Assembly (NCBI RefSeq): GCF_011777505.1
Contig: NZ_JAATJT010000002.1
Coordinates: 558,001 to 622,000 of the forward strand
Length of the DNA: 64,000 bases
Direction: 5' to 3'
Origin: Gaetbulibacter sp. S0825
Lineage (GTDB): Bacteria; Bacteroidota; Bacteroidia; Flavobacteriales; Flavobacteriaceae
Below the pieces are notes generated by a model, which was not told the DNA's origin, searched no databases, and saw nothing but the letters and a program-made list of their open reading frames with translations. The translations under genes were made by a program, and so were the position numbers. Positions 9,153-17,372 of the stretch are shown here, piece by piece (position 1 is the stretch's first letter; each line of letters opens with the position of its first letter).

Positions 9153-9191
9153 AAAATAGCCAACGTTCTCAACAATATTGGCTATTTTTTG
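9153..9191 (+). terminator. Terminator after the barrel-type gene
   Basis: Arms AAAATAGCCAA (9153-9163) and TTGGCTATTTT (9178-9188) are perfect, with a 14-nt loop and T run, 19 bp past the stop of the upstream gene. Confidence 0.85.
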
Positions 9192-9271
9192 TTAATTACT
9201 TTGTATATTCTGTGTTTCTTTTTTTGTAGGGTTGTGTTATATTAGCAACCTGTCAAAATTTTACCCAATTT

Positions 9272-11131
9272 ATGTCTCAAGAAACCAAATATACTGAAGA
9301 TAATATACGCTCACTCGACTGGAAAGAACACATCCGAATGCGTCCGGGAATGTATATTGGTAAACTTGGTGATGGTTCTTCTCCTGATGATGGTATTTAT
9401 ATTCTTGTAAAAGAAGTACTAGATAACTCTATTGACGAATATGTCATGGGAGCAGGTAAAACCATTGAAATTTCCATTCAAGGTAACAAAGTCATTGTTA
9501 GGGATTACGGACGTGGTATCCCTCTTGGAAAAGTGGTGGACGTAGTTTCAAAAATGAACACTGGAGGGAAGTATGACTCCAAGGCATTTAAGAAATCTGT
9601 TGGACTAAATGGAGTGGGTACAAAGGCTGTAAATGCGCTTTCTACCTATTTTAGAGTAGAATCTACACGTGAAGGGAAATCGGCTTCTGCTGAGTTTGAA
9701 CAAGGAAACTTAACGAATCAAGAATTACTTGATGACACCTCACGACGTAAAGGAACAAAAGTGTCTTTTGTGCCAGACGAACTTATCTTTAAAAATTATA
9801 AGTACAGAAATGAGTATGTTGCAAAAATGCTCAAAAACTATGTGTACTTAAATCCTGGGTTGACTATCGTTTTTAATGGTGAAAAATTTTACAGTGAAAA
9901 TGGTCTTAAAGATTTATTAAGTGATAACATAAATGAGTCTGATAGATTATATCCAATTATTCATTTACGCGGAAACGACATCGAAGTTGCTTTAACGCAT
10001 AGTAAAACGCAATATAGTGAGGAATATCATTCGTTTGTTAATGGTCAAAACACCACTCAAGGTGGTACGCATCTATCGGCTTTTAGAGAGGCTTTGGTTA
10101 AAACCATAAGAGAGTTTTATGGAAAGAATTATGAGGCTTCAGATATAAGAAAATCAGTAGTTTCAGCAGTTTCTATAAAAGTGATGGAACCAGTTTTTGA
10201 AAGTCAGACAAAAACAAAATTAGGGTCGACTGATATGGGTGGTGATCTTCCAACGGTAAGAACGTACATCAACGACTTTTTAAAAACACAGCTTGATAAC
10301 TTCTTGCATAAAAATCCGGATACAGCTGAGAAAATTCAACGAAAAATTCTTCAAGCCGAACGAGAGCGTAAAGAGTTATCTGGTATTAGAAAATTAGCAA
10401 AAGATAGAGCAAAAAAAGCAAGTCTTCATAATAAAAAATTGCGTGATTGCCGTGTGCATTTTGGTGACACCAAAAATGAGCGTAATCTTGAAACGACTTT
10501 GTTTATTACCGAGGGAGATTCTGCTTCTGGTAGTATCACAAAATCAAGGGATGTTAACACACAAGCGGTTTTTAGTTTAAAAGGAAAGCCATTAAATTGT
10601 TATGGTTTAAGCAAGAAAATTGTGTATGAAAATGAAGAATTCAATTTGCTTCAAGCTGCTTTAAATATAGAAGAATCTTTAGAAGATTTACGCTATAACA
10701 ATGTAGTAATTGCAACTGATGCAGATGTAGATGGTATGCATATTAGACTGTTGTTAATTACCTTCTTTTTGCAATTTTTTCCTGAGGTAATTAAAGAAGG
10801 TCATTTGTACATTTTACAAACGCCATTATTTAGGGTTAGAAATAAAAAAGAAACTGTTTATTGTTATTCTGAAGAAGAACGAAGAAATGCTATTGAAAAA
10901 TTAAAACCAAAGCCTGAGATTACACGATTTAAAGGTTTGGGAGAAATATCGCCAGATGAGTTTGTGCATTTTATTGGGGAAGATATTCGCTTAGACCCTG
11001 TAATGTTAGATAAAGAAATGTCTATTGAAAAGTTGCTGTCTTTTTATATGGGAAAAAACACGCCAACAAGGCAAGAATTCATTATTAATAATTTGAAAGT
11101 TGAGCTTGATTTAGTAGAAGAGGATAATTAA
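9272..11131 (+). CDS. parE: DNA topoisomerase IV subunit B
   Basis: ATPase subunit of the type IIA topoisomerase that decatenates chromosomes. 619 residues: GHKL ATPase at the N-terminus ([33 protein letters not shown] with the catalytic Glu; [19 protein letters not shown] lid), transducer domain, then TOPRIM ([29 protein letters not shown]) near residues 415-490. Its length and lack of the gyrase-specific TOPRIM insertion fit ParE rather than GyrB. It is followed by parC after 2 bp, so the two are translationally close. Confidence 0.94.
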   Translation: MSQETKYTEDNIRSLDWKEHIRMRPGMYIGKLGDGSSPDDGIYILVKEVLDNSIDEYVMGAGKTIEISIQGNKVIVRDYGRGIPLGKVVDVVSKMNTGGKYDSKAFKKSVGLNGVGTKAVNALSTYFRVESTREGKSASAEFEQGNLTNQELLDDTSRRKGTKVSFVPDELIFKNYKYRNEYVAKMLKNYVYLNPGLTIVFNGEKFYSENGLKDLLSDNINESDRLYPIIHLRGNDIEVALTHSKTQYSEEYHSFVNGQNTTQGGTHLSAFREALVKTIREFYGKNYEASDIRKSVVSAVSIKVMEPVFESQTKTKLGSTDMGGDLPTVRTYINDFLKTQLDNFLHKNPDTAEKIQRKILQAERERKELSGIRKLAKDRAKKASLHNKKLRDCRVHFGDTKNERNLETTLFITEGDSASGSITKSRDVNTQAVFSLKGKPLNCYGLSKKIVYENEEFNLLQAALNIEESLEDLRYNNVVIATDADVDGMHIRLLLITFFLQFFPEVIKEGHLYILQTPLFRVRNKKETVYCYSEEERRNAIEKLKPKPEITRFKGLGEISPDEFVHFIGEDIRLDPVMLDKEMSIEKLLSFYMGKNTPTRQEFIINNLKVELDLVEEDN

Positions 11132-11133
11132 CT

Positions 11134-13785
11134 ATGAGTGAAGAAAACGAAAACTTAATAAATAATAATAACGACGATAACCAAGAAACAATCACTAAAG
11201 TTACAGGGATGTACAAGGATTGGTTTTTGGACTATGCTTCGTATGTCATACTAGAACGTGCAGTTCCTGCCATTGAAGATGGTTTTAAGCCTGTACAGCG
11301 ACGTATTATGCACTCCATGAAAGATTTGGATGATGGTCGTTATAATAAAGTTGCGAACATTGTTGGTCATACCATGCAATATCATCCTCATGGCGATGCA
11401 AGTATTGCTGATGCTATGGTTCAAATTGGTCAGAAAGATTTATTGATTGATACCCAAGGAAACTGGGGAAATATTCTAACAGGAGATAGAGCTGCTGCAT
11501 CACGTTATATCGAAGCACGATTATCAAAATTTGCTTTAGACGTTGTTTACAACCCTAAAATCACAGAATGGCAAGCTTCTTATGATGGTAGACGTAAAGA
11601 GCCTGTTAATCTTCCAGTGATGTTCCCATTGCTTTTAGCTCAAGGAGGAGAAGGAATTGCAGTTGGGTTGTCAACCAAGATTTTACCCCATAACTTTATC
11701 GAATTGATTGATGCATCAGTAAAGCATCTTCAAGGAAAGCGATTTACTATTTTACCAGATTTTCCAACAGCTGGAATAGCCGACTTCACCAATTATAATG
11801 ACGGTCTAAGAGGAGGGAAGGTACGCGTAAGAGCAAAGATTTCGCAATACGATAAAAACACATTAGTCATTACCGAAATTCCTTTTGGAACAAATACCTC
11901 GTCTTTAATAGATTCTATTTTAAAGGCGAATGACAAAGGAAAAATCAAGATTAAAAAAATTGAAGACAATACTGCTGCTGATGTTGAAATATTAGTGCAT
12001 TTGCCTTCAGGAATTTCTCCAGATAAAACAATTGATGCTTTATATGCTTTTACAAATTGTGAAACCTCAATTTCGCCTTTAGGTTGTGTTATTGAAGACA
12101 ATAAACCATTTTTTGTTGGTGTTACCGAAATGTTACGTCGCTCGACTGACAATACGGTCCAGTTATTAAAACAAGAGCTTGAAATAAAACTCGGTGAGTT
12201 TGAAGAACAATGGCATTTCGCTTCCTTAGAACGCATATTTATTGAAAATAGAATATACCGTGATATTGAAGAAGAGGAAACTTGGGTAGGTGTTATTAGA
12301 GCTATAGACAAAGGACTTCAGCCACATATAAAACATTTAAAAAGAGCTGTTACAGATGAAGATATCGCTAGATTAACTGAGATTAGAATCAAACGTATAT
12401 CAAAATTTGATATCGATAAAGCACAACAAAAAATTGATGCCCTCGAAGATCAGATTGCCGAAGTGAAGCATCATCTGGCTAACTTAATAGATTATGCCAT
12501 TGCTTATTTTACTAGATTGAAAAAGGAATACGGTAAAGGCAGAGAGCGTCAAACCGAAATTCGTGTATTTGATGATGTAGATGCTACCAAAGTGGTTATT
12601 AGAAATACCAAACTTTATGTAAATAGAGAAGAAGGATTTGTTGGAACTTCATTACGTCGAGATGAATATGTATGTGATTGTAGTGATATAGATGATATTA
12701 TCGTGTTTACCAAAGATGGTAAAATGATGGTTACTAAAGTAGACTCAAAAACCTTTATCGGCAAGGGAATTATACATGTAGCTGTTTTCAAGAAAAAGGA
12801 CAAGCGTACTATTTACAATATGATTTATCGTGATGGCAAAGGTGGTCCATCGTATGTAAAACGTTTTGCAGTGACCTCTATTACTAGAGATAGAGAGTAC
12901 GATTTAACGAATGGAACTAGCAATTCGATAGTGAATTATTTTTCGGCTAATCCAAATGGCGAAGCTGAAGTGGTGACAGTGATGTTACGACAGGTAGGTA
13001 GTATTAAAAAGTTAAAATGGGATTTAGATTTTGCAGATATTATTATTAAAGGAAGAGCTTCTAAAGGTAATTTAGTTACAAAGAACACTATAAAACGTAT
13101 CGAGCTTAAAGAAAAAGGCGTAAGCACTTTAAAGCCACGTAAGATATGGTTTGACGATACCGTGGAACGCTTAAATGTGGATGGCAGAGGTGAATTAGTT
13201 GGCGAATTTAGAGGAGAGGATAGAATACTCATAATTACACAATCTGGACTGATTAAAACAATTATTCCAGAAATTACTGCACGTTTTGATAACGATATGA
13301 TAGTAATGGAAAAATGGATTCCTAAAAAACCAATTTCAGCAATTTATTTTGATGGTGACAAAGAACGTTATTATGTGAAACGTTTCTTAGTTGAAAACGA
13401 AAATAAAATTGAAAGTTTTATAACTGATAACCAAAACTCACAATTGGAAATAGTATCTACTGATTGGAGGCCGATGGCCGAGGTGGTTTTTGCTAAAGAA
13501 CGAGGAAAAGATAGGAAAGATAACTTACAAGTTAACCTTGAGGAATTTATTGCAGTAAAAGGTGTTAATGCTCTTGGAAATCAATTAACTAGAGATAAAG
13601 TCAATCAAATTAATTTAATTGATTCCTTGCCTTATGAGGCTCCAGAAGAAATGCCTGCTGATGAAATGGAAGTGATAGATGAAGAAGTTGTTGAAAACAA
13701 AGAATCGGTTGTAAAACCTTCAGAAAATGGCGAAGCATCAAAGGATTTAGATATTGATGATGAAGGGCAGATTACCTTGTTTTAG
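11134..13785 (+). CDS. parC: DNA topoisomerase IV subunit A
   Basis: DNA cleavage subunit partnering ParE. 883 residues: winged-helix breakage region with HPHGDASIADAMVQIG (quinolone region, Ser in GDAS) and the catalytic Tyr in SRYIEARLSKF near residue 124, coiled-coil gate near residues 410-470, then a degenerate C-terminal beta-pinwheel (residues ~490-800) that lacks an obvious GyrA box (QRRGGRG). A final acidic tail of about 40 residues (EEMPADEMEVIDEEVV...) is typical of flavobacterial ParC. Cotranscribed with parE. The accessory islet begins immediately after its stop. Confidence 0.94.
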   Translation: MSEENENLINNNNDDNQETITKVTGMYKDWFLDYASYVILERAVPAIEDGFKPVQRRIMHSMKDLDDGRYNKVANIVGHTMQYHPHGDASIADAMVQIGQKDLLIDTQGNWGNILTGDRAAASRYIEARLSKFALDVVYNPKITEWQASYDGRRKEPVNLPVMFPLLLAQGGEGIAVGLSTKILPHNFIELIDASVKHLQGKRFTILPDFPTAGIADFTNYNDGLRGGKVRVRAKISQYDKNTLVITEIPFGTNTSSLIDSILKANDKGKIKIKKIEDNTAADVEILVHLPSGISPDKTIDALYAFTNCETSISPLGCVIEDNKPFFVGVTEMLRRSTDNTVQLLKQELEIKLGEFEEQWHFASLERIFIENRIYRDIEEEETWVGVIRAIDKGLQPHIKHLKRAVTDEDIARLTEIRIKRISKFDIDKAQQKIDALEDQIAEVKHHLANLIDYAIAYFTRLKKEYGKGRERQTEIRVFDDVDATKVVIRNTKLYVNREEGFVGTSLRRDEYVCDCSDIDDIIVFTKDGKMMVTKVDSKTFIGKGIIHVAVFKKKDKRTIYNMIYRDGKGGPSYVKRFAVTSITRDREYDLTNGTSNSIVNYFSANPNGEAEVVTVMLRQVGSIKKLKWDLDFADIIIKGRASKGNLVTKNTIKRIELKEKGVSTLKPRKIWFDDTVERLNVDGRGELVGEFRGEDRILIITQSGLIKTIIPEITARFDNDMIVMEKWIPKKPISAIYFDGDKERYYVKRFLVENENKIESFITDNQNSQLEIVSTDWRPMAEVVFAKERGKDRKDNLQVNLEEFIAVKGVNALGNQLTRDKVNQINLIDSLPYEAPEEMPADEMEVIDEEVVENKESVVKPSENGEASKDLDIDDEGQITLF

Positions 13786-13805
13786 TATTGGCTATTAAGG
13801 CTTTA

Positions 13806-14258
13806 TTAAAAATGTATTTTCTTCCCTTCATGAGTTGCTTTAAATCCTAAATCTTCGTAAAATTTAATAGCCTTTGGTCTTTATTTTTGTCACTTGTTAA
13901 TTGTAACAAATTGCATTTCGTTCTTTGACTCTGTTTATTGTCCATTTAAACATGGTTTTTCCAATCCCGCTACCTCTTTTTGTCTTTTCGTATTCTTACT
14001 GCTTCTATTTGTGCTCTAATTCCGCAACGATAAGTTAGATACTGAATAAAGGATAGCTGTAAAGTCCCAATAATTTCGGCATATTCGTTTTCGACAACTA
14101 TTAATTCTTGATTTTCATCAGCGTTTATTTTTCAAAAGCATGTAAGTATTCTTTAGGTAAAGGGCTTTGGAAGTTTTCTCTCTTTTTCCTAGCATATGGT
14201 CTGCAATCATTTCTACAATCTCAGAAATGTCATTTATAGTTGCTTTTCTAAAGGTCAT
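13806..14258 (-). pseudogene. Decayed GNAT N-acetyltransferase
   Basis: Reading the minus strand from ATG at 14258 gives MTFRKATINDISEIVEMIAD, a GNAT start. Staying with the family then requires about five frame changes: after GK near residue 24; at AFEK (TAA read in the old frame); just before GSGIGKTMFKW, the acetyl-CoA-binding Q/RxxGxG/A loop; at ERNA; and before RPKAIKFYEDLGF, the conserved C-terminal GNAT motif. It ends KKIHF-stop at 13806. All core GNAT segments can be read in turn, so this is a recently decayed copy and not random sequence. First of three minus-strand genes in the islet. Confidence 0.85.
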
Positions 14259-14289
14259 TGTGATTTTGGTCTTGTTGCTTGTTGTCAGC

Positions 14290-14303
14290 TTGTTGTGTAT
14301 AGT
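14290..14303 (+). repeat. 14-bp direct repeat, copy 1
   Basis: TTGTTGTGTATAGT, identical to the copy at 15085-15098. It is the outer end of element A. The two copies bracket a 795-bp unit (element A, NTF2-like gene, element B). Confidence 0.85.
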
Positions 14304-14410
14304 TAGTTGCGTTGGTTAGAACTAACCTAGTAAAAGAAAACAAACCATAGGAAATTATAAAGGAATTTCCAAGTAGGCGAGAACTTAGTAATTGACTTTA
14401 CATGTTGTTG
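14290..14410 (-). repeat. Imperfect inverted-repeat element A of the cassette-like islet
   Basis: About 121 bp. The left arm (14290-14311) contains GTATAGTTAGTTGC and the right arm (14388-14410) contains GTAATTGACTTTAC. These pair over 14 positions with 3 G-T wobbles and one mismatch. Inside are two further small hairpins: GGTTAG/CTAACC at 14314-14327 and GGAAATT/AATTTCC at 14350-14370. It lies between the GNAT pseudogene and the NTF2-like gene, in the 300+ bp that otherwise carry no coding signal. It has the same design as element B. Confidence 0.65.
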
Positions 14411-14442
14411 GCTGCTGTGTATTTAATTAAACAGTAATTATA

Positions 14443-14922
14443 CTAGTTCTTAATTCGTACTGATACATAAGAGCCGTTCAATATTTTCCAATTGCCATTT
14501 TCTTTAATTAGTGTGAAATAGTCTAAATTATTATTTCTTGGTTCACCATTTATGGTAAAAATTGCATCAGCTCTTACAAATGCTAACATTCCCATTTCCA
14601 TATGAACTATAAAATCAGAAACAGGTTCTGTATATTTTGTTGGGTTATTATAAGCTTTTAAGCGTTCCAAAAATTCCTGAATGGTATATGTATTAGTAAT
14701 CCATTTTCCATTTCTTAAAGAAGCACCAGATATGTTAGCCTTATCGCTAAACAATGTCTGTACTGTCTCGATATCGTGATTACCAATAGCAGTTAGAAAT
14801 TCTTCAACTAAATTTTTTACAGCTGCTTTTTCAGATTCGATATCCAATTCTTCAACTGTTTGTTGAGCAGAAGTTAAAAAACAAATTGTAAGTGCAATTA
14901 ATAGTGAAAACATTTTTTTCAT
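14443..14922 (-). CDS. Secreted NTF2/SnoaL-like protein
   Basis: 159 residues with a clear signal peptide (MKKMFSLLIALTICFLTSAQ, cleaved near residue 20). The mature protein has the cone-shaped NTF2/SnoaL/DUF4440 fold: helix EKAAVKNLVEEFLTAIGNHDIETVQTLFSDKANIS, then WITNTYTIQEFLERLK, and a final sheet DAIFTINGEPRNNNLDYFTLIKENGNWKILNGSYVSVR. Such proteins are steroid-isomerase-like enzymes or binding proteins; no catalytic dyad can be assigned with confidence. It is the intact middle gene of the islet, flanked by inverted-repeat elements on both sides. Confidence 0.8.
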   Translation of the reverse strand: MKKMFSLLIALTICFLTSAQQTVEELDIESEKAAVKNLVEEFLTAIGNHDIETVQTLFSDKANISGASLRNGKWITNTYTIQEFLERLKAYNNPTKYTEPVSDFIVHMEMGMLAFVRADAIFTINGEPRNNNLDYFTLIKENGNWKILNGSYVSVRIKN

Positions 14923-14965
14923 TCCGCCTTTTGTTTAATTAAACTAAAGTTTATTTGGCATTGCT

Positions 14966-15090
14966 GCCAACGTGTTTGTGTATGGCTCGTTGAGGAATAT
15001 CAACTATGATTTTCCGACGTAACCGAAAGATAGTGAATTGCAATGAATTCCGATTAGGAGTTCAGACGCAATGAGCTGTACACATTGTTG
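14966..15090 (-). repeat. Imperfect inverted-repeat element B of the cassette-like islet
   Basis: About 125 bp. GTGTATGGCTCGTTG (14978-14992) pairs with CAATGAGCTGTACAC (15069-15083) at all 15 positions, three of them G-T wobbles. An outer CAACG (14968-14972) pairs with the end of the right arm (TGTTG, 15086-15090). It lies between the NTF2-like gene and the small membrane protein gene. No open frame is present inside. Confidence 0.7.
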
Positions 15091-15098
15091 TGTATAGT
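15085..15098 (+). repeat. 14-bp direct repeat, copy 2
   Basis: TTGTTGTGTATAGT, exact match to 14290-14303. It overlaps the outer end of element B and abuts the stop codon of the next gene (15100). Confidence 0.85.
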
Positions 15099-15099
15099 A

Positions 15100-15438
15100 T
15101 TATAAGAAATATCCAATGGCAGATACAACTATTGCGATTACAGATAAAATAAATGCATATTTCGCATTTTTTCTAGCGTGATTCAATTCCAAGAAATTTA
15201 TGTAGTTGAATTCGGATTCTAAAGTCACGATAAGTCTATTAGAATTAAGTACCGTAAACATAGAGTTTTTAGGAGGCCTTTCCTTATTTTCGTTCCATAA
15301 AGCATTTCTACAATGTCTTGATATTATTTTTTGTTCTGCACTTGTAATTTCAGAGATACCTAATATTTCATCTTCGGTAAATCCAGATGATTTAGTTCGC
15401 CCCCATTCTATAGCTTTAATGTAAGTACTCTTGTTCAT
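15100..15438 (-). CDS. Small protein with C-terminal membrane anchor, unknown function
   Basis: 112 residues, not recognised. The soluble N-terminal part (MNKSTYIKAIEWGRTKSSGFTEDEILG; a short helix-rich segment) is followed by NYINFLELNHARKNAKYA and one C-terminal transmembrane helix, FILSVIAIVVSAIGYFL. This makes it a candidate tail-anchored or type-II inner-membrane protein with its bulk in the cytoplasm. Its start is plain ATG. Third gene of the islet, same strand as the other two; the intergenic element B follows its stop almost immediately. Confidence 0.6.
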   Translation of the reverse strand: MNKSTYIKAIEWGRTKSSGFTEDEILGISEITSAEQKIISRHCRNALWNENKERPPKNSMFTVLNSNRLIVTLESEFNYINFLELNHARKNAKYAFILSVIAIVVSAIGYFL

Positions 15439-15523
15439 AATATTTCACAAAACGGGTTATATGTGTACTAATATACTCATTATCCCAAATATTCTCAGGA
15501 TAATAGGAATTTTAGCTTCCTCC

Positions 15524-16315
15524 TCATGGCTTCTTGTTTCTTGTTATGCGATAGTTTAAAAACTCTACAAAAAGAGAGAAAGCAATAGCAAAATATAAGT
15601 AACCCTTAGGAATAGCACCAACTTCATTTCCAAATACAGATGTGTGTGATAAATGCGCAGCTTCGGTAATTAACATAAAACCAATAAGTATTAAAAATGC
15701 TAAACCAAGCATTTGTATACTTGGGTGTGCATCTATAAACTTACGTATTGGGTTGGCAAAAACAATCATGATTATTATAGAAATAACCACAGCAATAATC
15801 ATTAATACTAAATTATAGTTGTGGTTGCTAGATAAACCATTGGTCATACCAACAGCTGTTAAAATGGAATCAATTGAGAATATAAAGTCAATAATAATTA
15901 TTTGAACAATGGCTTGAGATAGCGATTTTATTTTTTTTCCTTTTACAGCGTCTTCATCATGCGATGGTGTTTCTACTTTCTCACGAATTTCAGAGGTGCT
16001 TTTATAGATTAAAAACAACCCTCCAGCAAATAGAATAATACCTTGCCAGCTTAATGCAAGGTGCAACCAACTATTCTCAAAAATGTAAAAAGGTTCGCTT
16101 AAACTAATTAAGAACGACACAAAAAACAACAATATGATACGTTGTACCATAGCGAGTATTAGGCCAATGTTTGTGGCTTTTGCGCGTTGGTGTTCTGGGA
16201 GTTTGTTAGCAGCAATAGATATAAACACAATGTTATCAATACCCAGAATAATCTCTAAAAAAGTGAGAGTAAGTAATGCCATAATTGCATCGCTAGTAAG
16301 TAGGAAATCTAACAT
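15524..16315 (-). CDS. TerC family integral membrane protein
   Basis: 263 residues with about seven hydrophobic helices. The TerC signatures are present: LTFLEIILGIDNIVFISI near residues 17-35, and the second acidic motif IIIDFIFSIDSILTAVGMTNG near residues 137-157, both carrying the conserved Asp in a membrane helix. The family is linked to metal (manganese) export and tellurium resistance in other bacteria. This is the YkoY/YceF-like short form without a CBS tail. Monocistronic or first with the following lipoprotein gene (5-bp spacing, same strand). Confidence 0.88.
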   Translation of the reverse strand: MLDFLLTSDAIMALLTLTFLEIILGIDNIVFISIAANKLPEHQRAKATNIGLILAMVQRIILLFFVSFLISLSEPFYIFENSWLHLALSWQGIILFAGGLFLIYKSTSEIREKVETPSHDEDAVKGKKIKSLSQAIVQIIIIDFIFSIDSILTAVGMTNGLSSNHNYNLVLMIIAVVISIIIMIVFANPIRKFIDAHPSIQMLGLAFLILIGFMLITEAAHLSHTSVFGNEVGAIPKGYLYFAIAFSLFVEFLNYRITRNKKP

Positions 16316-16319
16316 AGTA

Positions 16320-16706
16320 CTATTTTAATTTTTTTGCGATTCCTTTTTGTTTTATTACTTCGCCAACATACGAATACTCAAACGTATATGATGAGTCAGT
16401 AGTGCTTAGTATTTTTAAATGGATATCTTTTCGTTCTGCCATGCTTTTCGGATTTATAGTTTTAAAAATCACTTCACAATCATTAATCCAACGTACAGTA
16501 GCAGAATCTGTTTTGTTTTCAAAAGTTTCTATTTGTAAATCGTTAGTTCGTGTAAAAGTAGAGGTATAGTCTATGTTATCAATAACAATAGAGCTCTCAA
16601 AAGTTCCAGTTTTAAAGTTTGTACAGTTTCTTTCAACTTGGTAGCAACTAAAAAGCATTGAACTAAGAACGATTATAAAGAAATATTTCATTGAAAAGCG
16701 TTTCAT
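16320..16706 (-). CDS. Small lipoprotein, often mislabelled 'DNA topoisomerase IV'
   Basis: 128 residues with a signal peptide and lipobox (SSMLFSC, Cys21). After the Cys comes YQVERNCTNFKTGTFESSI, then beta strands with TFTRTNDLQIETFENKTDSATVRWINDCEVIFKTINPKSMAERK. I recognise this compact family from flavobacteria, where database entries carry the name DNA topoisomerase IV, apparently propagated from genes near parC; nothing in the sequence supports that. Two Met codons (1 and 6) could start it. Lies 5 bp upstream of terC on the same strand and is probably cotranscribed. Confidence 0.8.
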   Translation of the reverse strand: MKRFSMKYFFIIVLSSMLFSCYQVERNCTNFKTGTFESSIVIDNIDYTSTFTRTNDLQIETFENKTDSATVRWINDCEVIFKTINPKSMAERKDIHLKILSTTDSSYTFEYSYVGEVIKQKGIAKKLK

Positions 16707-16728
16707 GCAAATTTAATAAAGAATATGC

Positions 16729-17094
16729 TTAATTCTTATAATTTTTATATGTACCATCCTTAAAAAAGATAATAACTCTATCTATGTCTTTAGATTTTGC
16801 GTTGAAAACATCTAATGATGTATTCTCTTTAAGATTTGCAGTATCGTTTTTCGGTTCGTTTTCTATATGTTTCGGAAATGTGCCTTTGCCATTTAACAAC
16901 CAATACAAATCAACCTCAGGAAAAGAGGAGAGTATTTTCATGACAAAATCTAAACTAGGTTTATTTCTACCAGATAATATATGTGAAATGCTAGAACGTT
17001 GCACACCAATTTTATCTGCAAATGCAGACGCCGATAGGCTATAGAAATCTATAATTTGTTGCAGCCTTATGGTGAAATTTTTAGAGTTTATCAT
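16729..17094 (-). CDS. XRE-family helix-turn-helix repressor
   Basis: About 121 residues from the ATG at 17094 (MINSKNFTIRLQQII). An upstream in-frame TTG at 17103 is less likely because it lies in the -7 promoter box. The HTH_3 domain covers residues ~7-62: FYSLSASAFADKIGVQRSSISHILSGRNKPSLDFVMKILSSFPEVDLYWLLNGKG, the phage-repressor-like layout. The C-terminal half is short and polar and ends IIFFKDGTYKNYKN. Divergent from the M14 carboxypeptidase across 278 bp that hold several TTTACAATTGTAAA-type sites, so it probably represses itself and that gene. DNA targets are inferred. Confidence 0.85.
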   Translation of the reverse strand: MINSKNFTIRLQQIIDFYSLSASAFADKIGVQRSSISHILSGRNKPSLDFVMKILSSFPEVDLYWLLNGKGTFPKHIENEPKNDTANLKENTSLDVFNAKSKDIDRVIIFFKDGTYKNYKN

Positions 17095-17108
17095 TGTAAA
17101 CAAAGATA
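17091..17108 (-). promoter_or_regulatory. Autoregulatory promoter/operator of the XRE gene
   Basis: On the minus strand TATCTTTG (17108 to 17101) is a perfect TAnnTTTG -7 box. It is followed directly by TTTACAATG, in which the ATG is the start codon and TTTACAAT is one half of the palindrome found three times upstream of the divergent gene. A further half site (TATTGTAAAA) is at 17139-17148. The transcript would be nearly leaderless. Confidence 0.55.
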
Positions 17109-17289
17109 TTTATTTTATAACTAAGATTGATGTGTTTTTATTGTAAAATTTGATATTAAAATATGATAATACTATTTAAAATATAAATTTAAAGTTCATA
17201 TAAAGCGTCATAAATAAATGATATATAGATTATTAAGTATGATAATGTAATTTTGTTCTTTTTATGAATCCATACTCGTTAATATTGCA

Positions 17290-17360
17290 TACAATTGTAA
17301 ACAAAGGAGTTGTATGGAGTTGTTTACAATTGTAAAATTTAGTTTATTTACATTTGTAAC
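17290..17360 (+). promoter_or_regulatory. Operator cluster and promoter of the M14 carboxypeptidase
   Basis: Three related palindromes: TACAATTGTAAAC (17290-17302), perfect TTTACAATTGTAAA (17323-17336) and TTTACATTTGTAAC (17347-17360). The last contains the -7 box TACATTTG (17349-17356); a TTG at 17330-17332 is 16 bp upstream. A protein bound here would block RNA polymerase. The divergent XRE protein is the obvious candidate. Confidence 0.6.
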
Positions 17361-17372
17361 TTAATAAAAGCT

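Noticed and set aside
11793-12311. 172-codon open frame antisense to parC
   Set aside because: Opposite strand of a strongly conserved gene; translation has no recognisable motif and low-complexity Ser/Ile content.
14290-15090. Calling the two elements integron attC sites
   Set aside because: R-box and core GTTRRRY/RYYYAAC rules are not met and no integrase is present; only cassette-like behaviour is proposed.
17095-17103. TTG start for the XRE repressor
   Set aside because: It overlaps the -7 box TATCTTTG; the ATG at 17094 gives the normal length.
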